DNA from: Pseudomonas citronellolis
GTDB taxonomy: Bacteria > Pseudomonadota > Gammaproteobacteria > Pseudomonadales > Pseudomonadaceae
Direction of reading: 5' to 3'
Assembly: GCF_029335315.1 (NCBI RefSeq)
Contig: NZ_JARJLT010000100.1
Coordinates: 1 to 41,133 of the forward strand
DNA: 41,133 nt
Positions within the stretch are counted from its first letter, which is position 1. Every line of letters begins with the position of its first letter. The notes under the pieces were generated by a model, which did not search any database, had not been told where the DNA came from, and saw only the letters and a program-made list of their open reading frames with translations. The position numbers and the translations under genes are program-made. Of this stretch, positions 23,674 to 32,800 are shown piece after piece.

Positions 23674-23952
23674 ATGGCCCACACCATCCGCGACAAGCGC
23701 AAGCTGCTGACCCGCATCCGCCGTATCAAGGGGCAGAGCGAGGCCCTGGAGCGCGCCCTGGAGAAGGAGGACGGCGACTGCGCGGCGGTGCTGCAGCAGA
23801 TCGCCGCCATCCGTGGCGCGGTCAATGGGTTGATGGCCGAGGTGCTCGAAGGGCACCTGCGCGAGCACCTGGCGGCCGAGGAGCGTACGCCGCAGCAACG
23901 CTCGGACGACCTCGACCAGGTGATGGGCGTGCTGCGTTCCTACCTGAAGTAG
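23674..23952 (+). CDS. dmeR: RcnR/FrmR-family metal-responsive repressor, DmeR-like
   Basis: A 92-aa all-helical repressor closely resembling E. coli RcnR (MAHTIRDKRKLLTRIRRIKG; CAAVLQQIAAIRGAVNGLM). The RcnR metal ligands are all present: His3, Cys36, His61 and His65, which points to Ni(II)/Co(II) rather than Cu(I) or formaldehyde. Metal binding should release it from the operator and derepress dmeF. Start: ATG 23674 with GGGAG 7 bases upstream. Its stop is one base from that of the convergent DUF2789 gene. Confidence 0.93.
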   Translation: MAHTIRDKRKLLTRIRRIKGQSEALERALEKEDGDCAAVLQQIAAIRGAVNGLMAEVLEGHLREHLAAEERTPQQRSDDLDQVMGVLRSYLK

Positions 23953-23953
23953 C

Positions 23954-24184
23954 TCAGTGCGACAGGCGCGCGGCCAGTTCGTCGACTTCCTCGGCCCAGT
24001 CCGAGTCGTCGTCCAGGGCCTCGCGCAGGAAGGTGGCCTGGGCCTCGTTCCAGAAGGGCGCGTCGGCCAGCGCCTGGTCGGCCTCCAGGCGGTGCCCGGC
24101 GAGGAAGGCGTCGATGTCCTGGCGTTCGTTGGGCAGGCCCAGTTGCTTGAACAGCTCGGCGAAGGTGTGCGGGGTGGTATCCAT
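23954..24184 (-). CDS. DUF2789 family protein
   Basis: A 76-aa acidic soluble protein (MDTTPHTFAELFKQLGLPNE ... APFWNEAQATFLREALDDDS). I recognise the DUF2789 pattern TPHTFAELFKQLGLP and ADAPFWN.AQA.FLRE; function unknown. Start: ATG 24184 with AGGAGG 6 bases upstream, chosen over an ATG ten codons earlier. It diverges from the MFS gene across a 144-bp gap that probably holds both promoters. Confidence 0.8.
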   Translation of the reverse strand: MDTTPHTFAELFKQLGLPNERQDIDAFLAGHRLEADQALADAPFWNEAQATFLREALDDDSDWAEEVDELAARLSH

Positions 24185-24328
24185 GGCGGCCTCCTGTGGT
24201 CGGGTGTGCATCAACTATAGAAGCTGGGCGCGACCCGGCGACGACGGGATCGATAGGTGGCTTTCAATTTTCCCGGCGCCGGGCAATGATGGCGCCAGCC
24301 CCGACCTACCCGCGCGCCAGGCCCGTTC

Positions 24329-25531
24329 ATGAGCTCTCCCGAGCAGCGTCCGCTAGCCGTCACCCTGCAGATCGTCTCGATCGTCAGCTTCACTTTCCTG
24401 CTGTTCCTGTGCATCGGCTTCCTGCTGCCGGTGCTGCCCGGTTTCGTCCACCACGACCTGGGCTTCGACGCCACCACCGCCGGCCTGGTGATCGGCGCGC
24501 AATACCTCGCGACCCTGGCCTCGCGGCCGTTGGCCGGGCGCCTGACCGACACCTTGGGGGCCAAGCGTGCGGTTCTCTATGGCCTGCTGGCCCTGGCCGC
24601 CGGCGGCGCCCTGGTGCTGGCCGCCACCAGCCTGCAGGCGCTGGTCTGGGTCAGCCTCGGGCTGTTGCTGGCCAGCCGCCTACTGATCGGCTTCGCCCAG
24701 GGCCTGATGGGCATCGGCACGGCGAGCTGGGGCATCGCCCGGGTCGGCGCGCAGAACACCGCGCGGGTGATTTCCTGGAACGGCATCGTCTGCTACGGCG
24801 GCATCGCCCTGGGCGCGCCCTTGGGTGTCGGCCTGGCCGCGCACCTGGGGCTATGGAGCCTGGGCGCGGGCATCCTGCTGCTGGCCGGCCTCGGCCTGCT
24901 GCTGGCGCGCGGCAAGGCGCCGGCGCCGGTCATCGCCGGCACGCGGATGGCCTTCTTCGCGGTGCTCGGGCGGATACTCCCCTACGGTATGTGCGTGGCC
25001 CTGGGCTCCATCGGCTTCGGCAGCCTGGCCACCTTCATCACCCTCTACTACGGCAGCCGCGGCTGGGCCGATCCGGCCTGGTGCCTGAGCCTGTTCGGCA
25101 TCAGCTTCGTCGGCGCGCGCCTGCTGCTGTCGTGGACCATCAACCGCTTCGGCGGCTTCAGCGTGGCGGTGTGCTGCCTGCTGGTGGAGAGCGGCGGCCT
25201 GCTGCTGCTGTGGCAGGCGCCGACGCCGGGCTTCGCGTTGCTCGGCACGGCGCTGACCGGCGCCGGGCTGTCGCTGGTCTACCCGGCGCTGGGCGTCGAG
25301 GCGGTGCTGCGCATCCCCGCCGCCAGCCGCAGTTCGGCGCTGGGCGCCTACGCGCTGTTCTTCGACCTGGCCCTGGGCCTGGCCGGCCCGCTGATGGGCG
25401 CGATCGCCGCGCATTCGGATTACCCCAGCATCTTCCTGGTGGCGGCGCTGCTGGCCGCCGGCGGTTTCGGCATCTGCCTGTGGCTGCTGCGCACCACCCG
25501 CCAGCGCCACGAGGAACTGGAGTTCGACTAG
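24329..25531 (+). CDS. Major facilitator superfamily transporter (YhhS/YfcJ-like)
   Basis: A 400-aa, 12-helix inner-membrane transporter. The N-terminus ([40 protein letters not shown]) strongly resembles the E. coli YhhS/YfcJ drug-efflux-type group. The MFS motif A analogue is [15 protein letters not shown] between helices 2 and 3. Both six-helix halves are complete. The ribosome site is weak. The substrate is unknown. The LysR gene starts 32 bases after it on the same strand and may be its regulator. Confidence 0.88.
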   Translation: MSSPEQRPLAVTLQIVSIVSFTFLLFLCIGFLLPVLPGFVHHDLGFDATTAGLVIGAQYLATLASRPLAGRLTDTLGAKRAVLYGLLALAAGGALVLAATSLQALVWVSLGLLLASRLLIGFAQGLMGIGTASWGIARVGAQNTARVISWNGIVCYGGIALGAPLGVGLAAHLGLWSLGAGILLLAGLGLLLARGKAPAPVIAGTRMAFFAVLGRILPYGMCVALGSIGFGSLATFITLYYGSRGWADPAWCLSLFGISFVGARLLLSWTINRFGGFSVAVCCLLVESGGLLLLWQAPTPGFALLGTALTGAGLSLVYPALGVEAVLRIPAASRSSALGAYALFFDLALGLAGPLMGAIAAHSDYPSIFLVAALLAAGGFGICLWLLRTTRQRHEELEFD

Positions 25532-25562
25532 ACTGCGGCATCCTTCGCCACAAGCCCTTCCC

Positions 25563-26426
25563 ATGGATATCGACCTGGCGCGCACCTTCCTCGAAATCGC
25601 CCGTGGCGGCAGCTTCGTCGCCGCCGCCCAGCGCCTGCACGTGACCCAGACCACGGTCACCGCGCGGGTGCAGAACCTCGAGGCGCAGCTGGGCTGCCGG
25701 CTGTTCCAGCGCAGCCGCAGCGGGGCCCGGCTGACCGCCGACGGCGAGCGCTTCCGTGGCTATGCCAACCAGCTGGTGCAGACCTGGGACGCCGCGCGCC
25801 GCGACCTGCCGCTGCCGGTCGGCTACCGCGAGGTGCTCAACGTCGGCGCCGAGCTGAGCCTGAGCAACCCGCTGATGCTGGCCTGGACGGTGTCGCTGCG
25901 CCAACGCATGCCGGCCCTGGCGCTGCACGCCGAGATCGGCAGCGGCGAGCAGTTGCAGAAGCAGTTGGAGCTGGGCGTGCTGGACGCCGCGCTGGTCTAC
26001 CGCCCGGACTACTGGCCGGGGATGCAGGTGGAGCAGTTGCTGGAGGAGAAGCTGATCTTGGTGCGCTCCACCCAGCAGCCGGAGCCCTACATCTATATCG
26101 ACTGGGGCGCGGAATTCCGCCGCCAGCACGACGCCGCGCTGCCCGAGCGGGCCCACGCCGCCACCAGCTTCAGCCTCGGTCCGCTGGCGCTGCAGCACCT
26201 GCTGCAATGCGGCGGCAGCGGCTATTTCCGCACGCGGGTGGTGCACAGCTACCTGCAGGCCGGGGTGCTCGAACGGGTGCCGCTGGCCCCGGAGTTCATC
26301 TACCCGACCTACCTGGTGTACTCCCGCGAGAAGGACTCGCCGGCGCTGCAGAGCGCCCTGGCGATCCTCCGTGAGGTGGTCGCCGAGGATATCGATTGGT
26401 CGCAGCGCTGGGAGTACGAGGCCTAG
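25563..26426 (+). CDS. LysR-family transcriptional regulator
   Basis: A 287-aa regulator with an N-terminal winged HTH (residues 1-60: FLEIARGGSFVAAAQRLHVT, TTVTARVQNLEAQLGCRLFQ) and a C-terminal effector domain (from about 88). The effector domain is shorter and more divergent than usual. It is downstream of the MFS gene in the same direction. The gene ends exactly at the left end of the MITE-like element: its TAG stop takes bases from the element's terminus. The original C-terminus may therefore have been longer or different. The ribosome site before ATG 25563 is weak. Confidence 0.88.
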   Translation: MDIDLARTFLEIARGGSFVAAAQRLHVTQTTVTARVQNLEAQLGCRLFQRSRSGARLTADGERFRGYANQLVQTWDAARRDLPLPVGYREVLNVGAELSLSNPLMLAWTVSLRQRMPALALHAEIGSGEQLQKQLELGVLDAALVYRPDYWPGMQVEQLLEEKLILVRSTQQPEPYIYIDWGAEFRRQHDAALPERAHAATSFSLGPLALQHLLQCGGSGYFRTRVVHSYLQAGVLERVPLAPEFIYPTYLVYSREKDSPALQSALAILREVVAEDIDWSQRWEYEA

Positions 26427-26622
26427 AGCCTGTCTACGATCTGCTGCGCGTCGGCATAACTGCGTTAAAAACAGGCGAGCGATGCTCATTTAACGGCCTA
26501 AACTCCGCTCCCTCGCCTGTTTTGACTCGCTGCGCTCGCCCTTCGGGCCAGCCTTCGGCTGTTACTCCCGTTGGTCGTTGCGCCTTGTTCTGCTCTAGCT
26601 CGCGAGATCGTAAACAGGCTCT
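26425..26622. mobile_element. MITE-like non-coding element with terminal inverted repeats
   Basis: The ends AGAGCCTGTCTACGATCT (26425-26442) and AGATCGTAAACAGGCTCT (26605-26622) are inverted repeats matching at 17 of 18 positions. Inside are a second inverted pair AAAACAGGCGAG / CTCGCCTGTTTT (26467-26478, 26512-26523) and two tight hairpins GCCCTTCGGGC and AGCCTTCGGCT (26538-26560). No ORF is evident. TA occurs at both outer junctions, which could be a TA target duplication. I believe near-identical copies occur in other Pseudomonas genomes, but I cannot verify this here. It fills the whole gap between two convergent genes. Confidence 0.75.
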
Positions 26623-27755
26623 TAGACCGCCACCGCCAGCGCGGCGTCGGCCTGGGGTTGCAGCCAGAGGTGGCGGAAGGCGGCGATCAGGTCGCTCTGG
26701 CTGAGCATGCCGACCAGCGCGCCGCTGCCGTCGAGCACCGGCAGGCAGTGGCGGCCGTGGTCAGAGAGCAGTTCGATCAGCTCGGCCAGGGGCGCGTCCT
26801 GGCGCAGCGACTGCACCCGGTGGCTCATCAGGTTGCCGACCCGCTGGCCGAACGGCGAGCGCAGCTTGCGCTGGCCACGGAACAGGTCGCTGAGGGTGAG
26901 GATGCCCACCAGGCGGCCACGGTCGAGCACCGGCAGGGCCTTCAGGTGATGCTTGTCGAGCAGGCCCCAGGCTTCCTCGATGCGCGCGTCCGGGCTGACC
27001 GAGCGGATATCGCGGGACATGATGTCGGCCGCGCGGATGCCGCCCAGCAGGCGTCCGCTGGCGTGCTTCTCGGCGGCCAGCAGTAGGCGTTCGAGGTCTT
27101 CCGGGGTCACGTCGACGAAGCCGCCGGCGCTGGCCAGGGCGCTTTCCAGGTCGTCGCTGCGCAGGCCCAGGCGCTCGCTCGGCAGCGGGTCGGCGGTCAG
27201 GTGCGGGTTGCTCGCCGGGGCCGCCAGCTTGCGCGGGTAGGGCGCGCGGGTCAGGTTGTTGTAGAGCATGGCCACACCGATCAGGGTCAGCGAGGCCACG
27301 CCCACCGGCAGCAGCAGGTGCAGCAGTTGCTGGTCCACCAGCGGCCCGCCCAGGGCCAGGCTGAAGGCCATGGCGGTGCTCGGCGGGTGCAGGCAGCGCA
27401 GGCCGAGCATCAGCAGCACGGCTACGGCCATGGCCAGCGACGCCTGTGGCCAGCCGTGGCCGAGCCAGTGGCCGAGCAGCAGGCCGACCAGTGCGGCCAC
27501 CAGGTTGCCGCCCAGCAGCGACCAGGGTTGCGCCAGCGGGCTGGAGGGTACGGCGATGGCCAGCAATGCCGAAGCGGCCAGCGGCGGGCCGACCCGCAGC
27601 ACCGCGTCGACGCCGAACAGCCAGGCGCAGAACGGCATGCACAGGCCCAGGGCCAGGCCGCAGCCGAGCACGGCGCGCAGCCAGTCGCGGTTGGACGAGG
27701 GCCCGGCGCAGGGCGCCAGGCGCCGCAGCCAGGTGGCAAGCATGGCGGAGTTCAT
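26622..27755 (-). CDS. HPP-family membrane protein with CBS domain pair
   Basis: A 377-aa protein. The N-terminal HPP domain (about 25-170) has four or five membrane helices and the name-giving motif LRCLHPPSTAMAF (His123-Pro-Pro). The C-terminal half is a cytoplasmic CBS pair (about 240-360: AADIMSRDIRSVSPDARIEE; GNLMSHRVQSLRQDAPLAEL), which usually binds adenosyl ligands. Some HPP proteins transport nitrite; the substrate here is unknown. Start: ATG 27755 with GAGG 7 bases upstream. The TAA stop overlaps the right end of the MITE-like element. Upstream, 27756-27990 holds no gene I can see. Confidence 0.88.
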   Translation of the reverse strand: MNSAMLATWLRRLAPCAGPSSNRDWLRAVLGCGLALGLCMPFCAWLFGVDAVLRVGPPLAASALLAIAVPSSPLAQPWSLLGGNLVAALVGLLLGHWLGHGWPQASLAMAVAVLLMLGLRCLHPPSTAMAFSLALGGPLVDQQLLHLLLPVGVASLTLIGVAMLYNNLTRAPYPRKLAAPASNPHLTADPLPSERLGLRSDDLESALASAGGFVDVTPEDLERLLLAAEKHASGRLLGGIRAADIMSRDIRSVSPDARIEEAWGLLDKHHLKALPVLDRGRLVGILTLSDLFRGQRKLRSPFGQRVGNLMSHRVQSLRQDAPLAELIELLSDHGRHCLPVLDGSGALVGMLSQSDLIAAFRHLWLQPQADAALAVAV

Positions 27756-27990
27756 CTCGGCACCTCGCAAGAGGCGCCGGGAACGGGGGCAGTGAAAGTA
27801 TGCATGTCACGCAGGCACCGCGCTTCTCGGGTCCGGCTCGGGGCCGGTCGGGCGGGCGCTTCTCTAATAAGTTGATGGAGCGACGATCCGTCGCGGGGGC
27901 GACGGTCGCAGGCCATCCTAGGTGGCGTGACGATTCACTTCCAATGAATATTATTGCGGGTTTGCTGCAACAATTTCGAAGTGTCGGGCT

Positions 27991-28593
27991 TCACACCGGC
28001 GGGAAGGCCTTGAACGCCTCCAGGGTCTCGGCGTAGGCCGCCCAGCCACGCAGCGCCGGGTAGTCGGTGGCGGCCACGCGTTCGGCGTGCACCAGCTGGA
28101 TGAAGGTCCAGGCCACGGCGGCGCTCAGCCCGGCCTGGTCGAGCTGGCCGTCGCGCGGCAGCGGCTGGGTCAGCAGCTCCAGTTCCAGGCCGGCGCAGGC
28201 GGCGCGCAATTGCTGGTCGACCCGCGCGTACCAGGCGCCGTCGCGCAGCTTTTCGTCGCGCTGCAGCTCGTAGTACAGCTGCACGGCCTTCTCGCTGGCC
28301 GCCATGGCCAGCCCCAGCAGGCGCGTGGCGCGGATGCGCGCGGCCGGTTCGGCGGGCATCAGGCTGCGCCCGGCCTGGTGTTCCAGCAGCTCGATGATCA
28401 GGCTCGAATCCATCAGCACCTGGCCGTCGTCCAGCACCAGGCTGGGCGCCTTGACCACCGGGTTGATCGCGCGGAACTCCTCGACGTGACGGAACACCGA
28501 GAGCGAACGGTGGCTGAAGTCGATGTCCAGCAGGCGCAGGCTGATGGCCACGCGGCGGACGTAGGGCGAGTCAAGCATTCCGATCAGTTGCAT
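27991..28593 (-). CDS. Glutathione S-transferase family protein
   Basis: A 200-aa soluble enzyme with an N-terminal thioredoxin-like domain (MQLIGMLDSPYVRRVAISLR; residues 1-80, including KAPSLVLDDGQVLMDSSLII for glutathione binding) and an all-helical C-terminal domain. The N-terminal Ser9-Pro-Tyr site suggests a Ser/Tyr-type GST rather than a thiol-reductase type. Start: ATG 28593 with AGGAT 8 bases upstream; a GTG two codons earlier is possible. It diverges from a LysR gene, which is probably its regulator. Substrate unknown. Confidence 0.88.
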   Translation of the reverse strand: MQLIGMLDSPYVRRVAISLRLLDIDFSHRSLSVFRHVEEFRAINPVVKAPSLVLDDGQVLMDSSLIIELLEHQAGRSLMPAEPAARIRATRLLGLAMAASEKAVQLYYELQRDEKLRDGAWYARVDQQLRAACAGLELELLTQPLPRDGQLDQAGLSAAVAWTFIQLVHAERVAATDYPALRGWAAYAETLEAFKAFPPV

Positions 28594-28731
28594 GGGCACA
28601 TCCTGTTATTGGAAATTACATGGGTGGCGGGCCTGCGCGGCCCTGTCCTTACGCTGATGGCCCACAATCTAGCGGTTGAACGGGCGGGAAAAAATCGATG
28701 ATTAATAACTGCAAAGGTTAGCCAGGCTTAC
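28594..28731. promoter_or_regulatory. Divergent promoter region between GST and LysR genes
   Basis: A 138-bp gap. On the plus strand TTGAAC (28676-28681), a 17-base spacer and TGATTA (28699-28704) could serve the LysR gene. The AT-rich ATTAATAACTGCAAAGGTTA near 28701-28720 has T-N11-A spacings expected for LysR binding. This is suggestive only. Confidence 0.4.
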
Positions 28732-29619
28732 ATGAGCGCCTATCCACCCTTGTCGGCCCTGCGCAGCTTCGAGGCCGTGGCCCGCCTCGGCAGCGTGACC
28801 CAGGCCGCCGCCGAGCTGCACGTCACCCATTCGGCGGTCAGCCAGCAATTGCGCCAGCTGGAGGAACTGCTCGGGGTCACCCTGCTGCAGCGCGAGGGCC
28901 GCGGCCTGCGCCTGAGCGAGGAAGGCCGGCTGTACGCCCTGCAGGTGCGCCGCGCGCTGCGCGACATCGCCGAAGCCACGCGGCTGGCGCGGGCGCGGCC
29001 CAGTGAAGGCGAGCTGGTGATCGCGGTGCTGCCGTCGTTCGCCCAGCAATGGCTGCTGCCGCGCCTGCCGGATTTCCGCGCGCGCTACCCGCAGTACCGC
29101 CTGCGCCTGCTCGCCAGCCTGGAGGTGATCGACCTGCGCCAGGGCCTGGCCGACGTGGCCATTCGCATCGGCCAGGGGCACTGGGAGGGCCTGGCCCAGC
29201 AGCGTCTGTTCGACGACGAGCTGGTGGCGGTGTGCGCCCCGCACTTCAACGGCGGGCGCCTGCCGAAGACGCCGCGGGAAATCCTCGCCAGCCCGCTGGT
29301 GCATGGCTTCGAGACCTGGCTGCCGTGGTGCCAGGCCGCCGGCGTGGCGGTGCCGGCGGACGAGGGGGTGTTCACCATCAACGACTCCAACCTGGTGGTC
29401 GAGGCGCTGCGCCTGGGCCAGGGCGTGGCTGTGGAACGCCGCAGCCTGGTGGCCGGCGCCATGGCGCGCGGCGAGCTGGTGCAGCTGGGTGACATCCGCG
29501 CGCCCTACGCCTATCCCTACTGGCTGGTGTGGCCGCAACGGGAGGAGACGCGGACCAAGGTGGCGGTGTTCGCCGAGTGGCTGGCCGAGCAGGTGGAGCT
29601 GTACCTGGCGCCGGGGTGA
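28732..29619 (+). CDS. LysR-family transcriptional regulator (GcvA-like)
   Basis: A 295-aa regulator with an N-terminal HTH (PLSALRSFEAVARLGSVTQA; HVTHSAVSQQLRQLEELLGV) and a full effector-binding domain (from about 92: GELVIAVLPSFAQQWLLPRL; LRQGLADVAIRIGQGHWEGL). The PPLSALRSFEAVARLGS...A start and the FAQQWLLPRLP.FRARYP segment are typical of the GcvA/AmpR-like group. It is divergent from the GST gene, the usual layout for a LysR regulator and its target. A UUCG-loop hairpin follows 21 bases after the stop. Confidence 0.92.
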   Translation: MSAYPPLSALRSFEAVARLGSVTQAAAELHVTHSAVSQQLRQLEELLGVTLLQREGRGLRLSEEGRLYALQVRRALRDIAEATRLARARPSEGELVIAVLPSFAQQWLLPRLPDFRARYPQYRLRLLASLEVIDLRQGLADVAIRIGQGHWEGLAQQRLFDDELVAVCAPHFNGGRLPKTPREILASPLVHGFETWLPWCQAAGVAVPADEGVFTINDSNLVVEALRLGQGVAVERRSLVAGAMARGELVQLGDIRAPYAYPYWLVWPQREETRTKVAVFAEWLAEQVELYLAPG

Positions 29620-29640
29620 TTCGCATCCATCGTAGGGCGC

Positions 29641-29658
29641 ATAACCGTTCGCGGTTAT
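29641..29658. repeat. UUCG-loop hairpin repeat, possible LysR-gene terminator
   Basis: ATAACCG-TTCG-CGGTTAT is a perfect 7-bp stem with a TTCG loop. It is extended by GGCG/CGCC with one mismatch, giving GTAGGGCGCATAACCG-type flanks that look like a dispersed Pseudomonas repeat. Confidence 0.6.
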
Positions 29659-29705
29659 CCGCCGCCGGCCGTGCCACCGGGGCGCCCGGCGTGGCCGGTG
29701 AATCC

Positions 29706-29775
29706 AATCGCGGACGGAGTCCGCTCCTACGCCCGTGCTTCCCTGTAACCGCAGGAGCGGACTCTGTCCGCGATT
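29706..29775. repeat. REP doublet in inverted orientation upstream of recC
   Basis: Palindromic REP variants face each other at 29706-29730 (AATCGCGGACGGAGTC... ending CGCTCCTAC) and 29751-29775 (GCAGGAGCGGAC... ending CCGCGATT). The two arms match at 23 of 25 positions. The 259-bp gap 29620-29878 holds these repeats and presumably the recC promoter. Confidence 0.8.
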
Positions 29776-29878
29776 CGGCGGATTGGGTGCCATGCGCACG
29801 ATCGCGACACAGAACGTCGCCGTGCCCCGCTAGAATGCCCAGCCAATGGAAACCCCGCGCCGCACGATTGGAGACACC

Positions 29879-32800
29879 ATGAGCGAAGCCCTGAGCCCCG
29901 GCCTGATGGTCATCCACGGCAACCACCCGGAAGCGCTGCGCGACCTGCTGGTGGCCTGGATGGCGCGCTACCCGCTGGCGCCGCTGGAGAGCGAGACCAT
30001 CCTGGTGCAGAGCAACGGTATCGCCCAGTGGCTGAAGCTGGCGCTGGGCCGCGACGTCGCCGACGGCGGCTGCGGCATCACCGCGGCGCTGGACGTGCAG
30101 TTGCCCGCGCAGTTCCTCTGGCAGGCCTACCGGGGCGCGCTGGGCAAGGACGCGGTGCCGGAAGTCTCGGTGCTCGACAAGGCGCCGCTCACCTGGCGCC
30201 TGATGCGCCTGCTGCCGACCCTGCTCGAGCGCGAGGAATTCCACGCCCTGCGGCGCTTCCTCGCCGACGACGCCGACCTGCGCAAGCGCCACCAGCTGGC
30301 CGAGCGCCTGGCCGACCTGTTCGACCAGTACCAGGTCTACCGCGCCGACTGGCTGGAAGACTGGAGCGAGGGCCGCGACCAACTGCGCACCGCCGGCGGC
30401 GGCCTGCGCCCGCTGGACGCCGACGAACGCTGGCAGGCCGCGCTGTGGCGGGCGCTGCTCGACGAGGTCGGCGCCGACGGCCTGGCCGGCAGCCGCGCCG
30501 GGGTGCACCGGCGCTTCCTTGAACGCCTGCGCGAGGACGCGCCGCCCAAGGGCCTGCCGCGCCGCGTGGTGGTGTTCGGCATCTCGGCCATGCCGGCGCA
30601 GACCGTGGAGGCGCTGGGCGCGCTGTCGCGGGTCGCCCAGGTGCTGCTCTGCGTGCACAACCCCTGCCGCCACCACTGGGCCGACATCGTCGCCGACAAG
30701 GACCTGCTGCGCCACGAGTACCGTCGCCAGCAGCGCCGCCCCGGGGTGCCGCTGCAGCTGGCCGACGACCTCCAGCACCAGTACGCCCAGCCGTTGCTGG
30801 CGGCCTGGGGCAAGCAGGGCCGCGACTACATCAACCTGCTCGACCGGTACGACGACCCGGAGAGCTACCGCAACCGCTTCGGCGAGGTCAGCGGCGGACG
30901 CATCGACCTGTTCAGCGACGAGGCGCCGGCGCACCTGCTCGGCCAGTTGCAGGACGACATCCTCGAACTGCGCCCGCTGGCCGAGAGCCGCGAGCGCTGG
31001 CCGGCGCTGGACCCGGCGACGGACCGCTCGATCCGCTTCCAGGTCGCCCACAGCGCGCAGCGCGAAGTCGAGGTGCTGCACGACCAGCTGCTGGCGCGCT
31101 TCGACGCCGACCCGACGCTGCGCCCGCGCGACGTCATCGTCATGCTCCCCGATGTCGACGCCTACACCCCGCACATCCAGGCGGTGTTCGGCCAGCTCGG
31201 GCGCGACGACAAGCGCTTCATCCCCTTCACCTTGGCCGACCAGGGCCAGCGCGGCCGCGAGCCGCTGCTGGTGGCCCTGGAACACCTGCTGCAACTGCCC
31301 GACAGCCGCTTCGCGGTGAGCGAGATCCTCGACCTGCTGGACGTCGGCGCCCTGCGCGCGCGCTTCGGCATCGCCGAGGCCGACCTGCCGCTGCTGCAAC
31401 GCTGGATCGACGGCGCCGGGGTGCGCTGGGGCCTGGACGGCGAGCAGCGGGAAACCCTCGACCTGCCTGCCGCCGCCGAGGCCAACACCTGGCGCTTCGG
31501 CCTGCGGCGCATGCTGCTCGGCTTCGCGGTGGGTGAGGGCGAAGCCTTCCAGGGTATCCAGCCCTACGCCGAGATCGGTGGCCTCGACGCCGCCGTGCTC
31601 GGCCCGCTGGCCGGCCTGCTGCAACGCCTGGCGGAAACCTGCGAGAGCCTGGCCACGCCGGCCGCGCCGGAACAATGGGCGAAGCGCCTGGAGCAACTGC
31701 TCAAGGACTTCTTCCTGACCCGCGACGAGCACGACGAACTGCTCCGCCAGGAGCTGCTGAACCTGCTCGAACGCTGGCTGGAAACCTGCCGCCACGCCGC
31801 CTTCGCCGAGCCGCTGCCGCTCTCGGTGGTGCGCGAGGCCTGGCTCGGCGGGCTCGACGCCGGCGGCCTGAACCAGCGCTTCCTGGCCGGCGCGGTGAGC
31901 TTCTGCACGCTGATGCCGATGCGCGCCATCCCGTTCCGCCTGGTCTGCCTGCTGGGCATGAACGACGGCGACTACCCGCGCCAGCAGGCGCCGCTGGACT
32001 TCGACCTGATGCGCAACGACTACCGCCCCGGCGACCGCTCGCGGCGCGAGGACGACCGCTACCTGCTGCTCGAAGCGCTGCTCTCGGCGCGCGAGCAGTT
32101 CTATGTCAGCTGGGTGGGCAAGAGCATCCGCGACAACAGCGAGCGCCCGCCGTCGGTACTGATCGGCCAGCTGCGCGACCACCTGGCCGCCGGCTGGTCG
32201 CTGCCGGGCCAGCCCGGCGACGGCCCGGCGCTGCTTCACGCGCTGACCACCGAGCACCCGCTGCAACCCTTCAGCCGCCGCTACTTCGAAAACCTCGGCG
32301 ACGGCGTGGACGGCTTCTACACCTACGCCCGCGAGTGGCGCGAAGTGCACCGCGACGAGGAACTCGCCGAGCAGGACGACGCACCGCTGCCGGCCTTGCT
32401 GCCGGAGGGCGCCATCGGCCTGCGGGTGCTCGGCGACTTCCTCGCCAACCCGGTCAACGCCTTCTTCCAGCAGCGCCTGAAAGTGCGCTTCGCCGAGGAA
32501 GACCTGATCGGCCACGACGAAGAACCCTTCGCCCTCGACGGCCTGCAGGTGTGGAAACTGCAGTTCGAACTCTGCGAGCGCCTGCGCCCGTGGATCGAGA
32601 ACGACTGGCAGGATGGTGAACTGGCGGGCCGCATCGAACGGCAACTGGGCCGCCTGCAGGGCGAGGGGCGCTTGCCGCTGGCGGCCTTCGGTGCCTTCTC
32701 CGCCCGCGAGCTGAGCGCGCCGCTGGGCGAGCTGCTGCAACGCTACCGCGACGAACTGGAACACTGGCGCGAGGCCGAGGAAGGCCAGCGCGAGCTTATC

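Noticed and set aside
27756..27990. Gene in the gap between the GST and HPP-CBS genes
   Set aside because: Only short frames without ribosome sites; the sequence shows a GC-rich imperfect inverted repeat near 27880-27912 and an AT-rich stretch, which fits promoter/terminator space.
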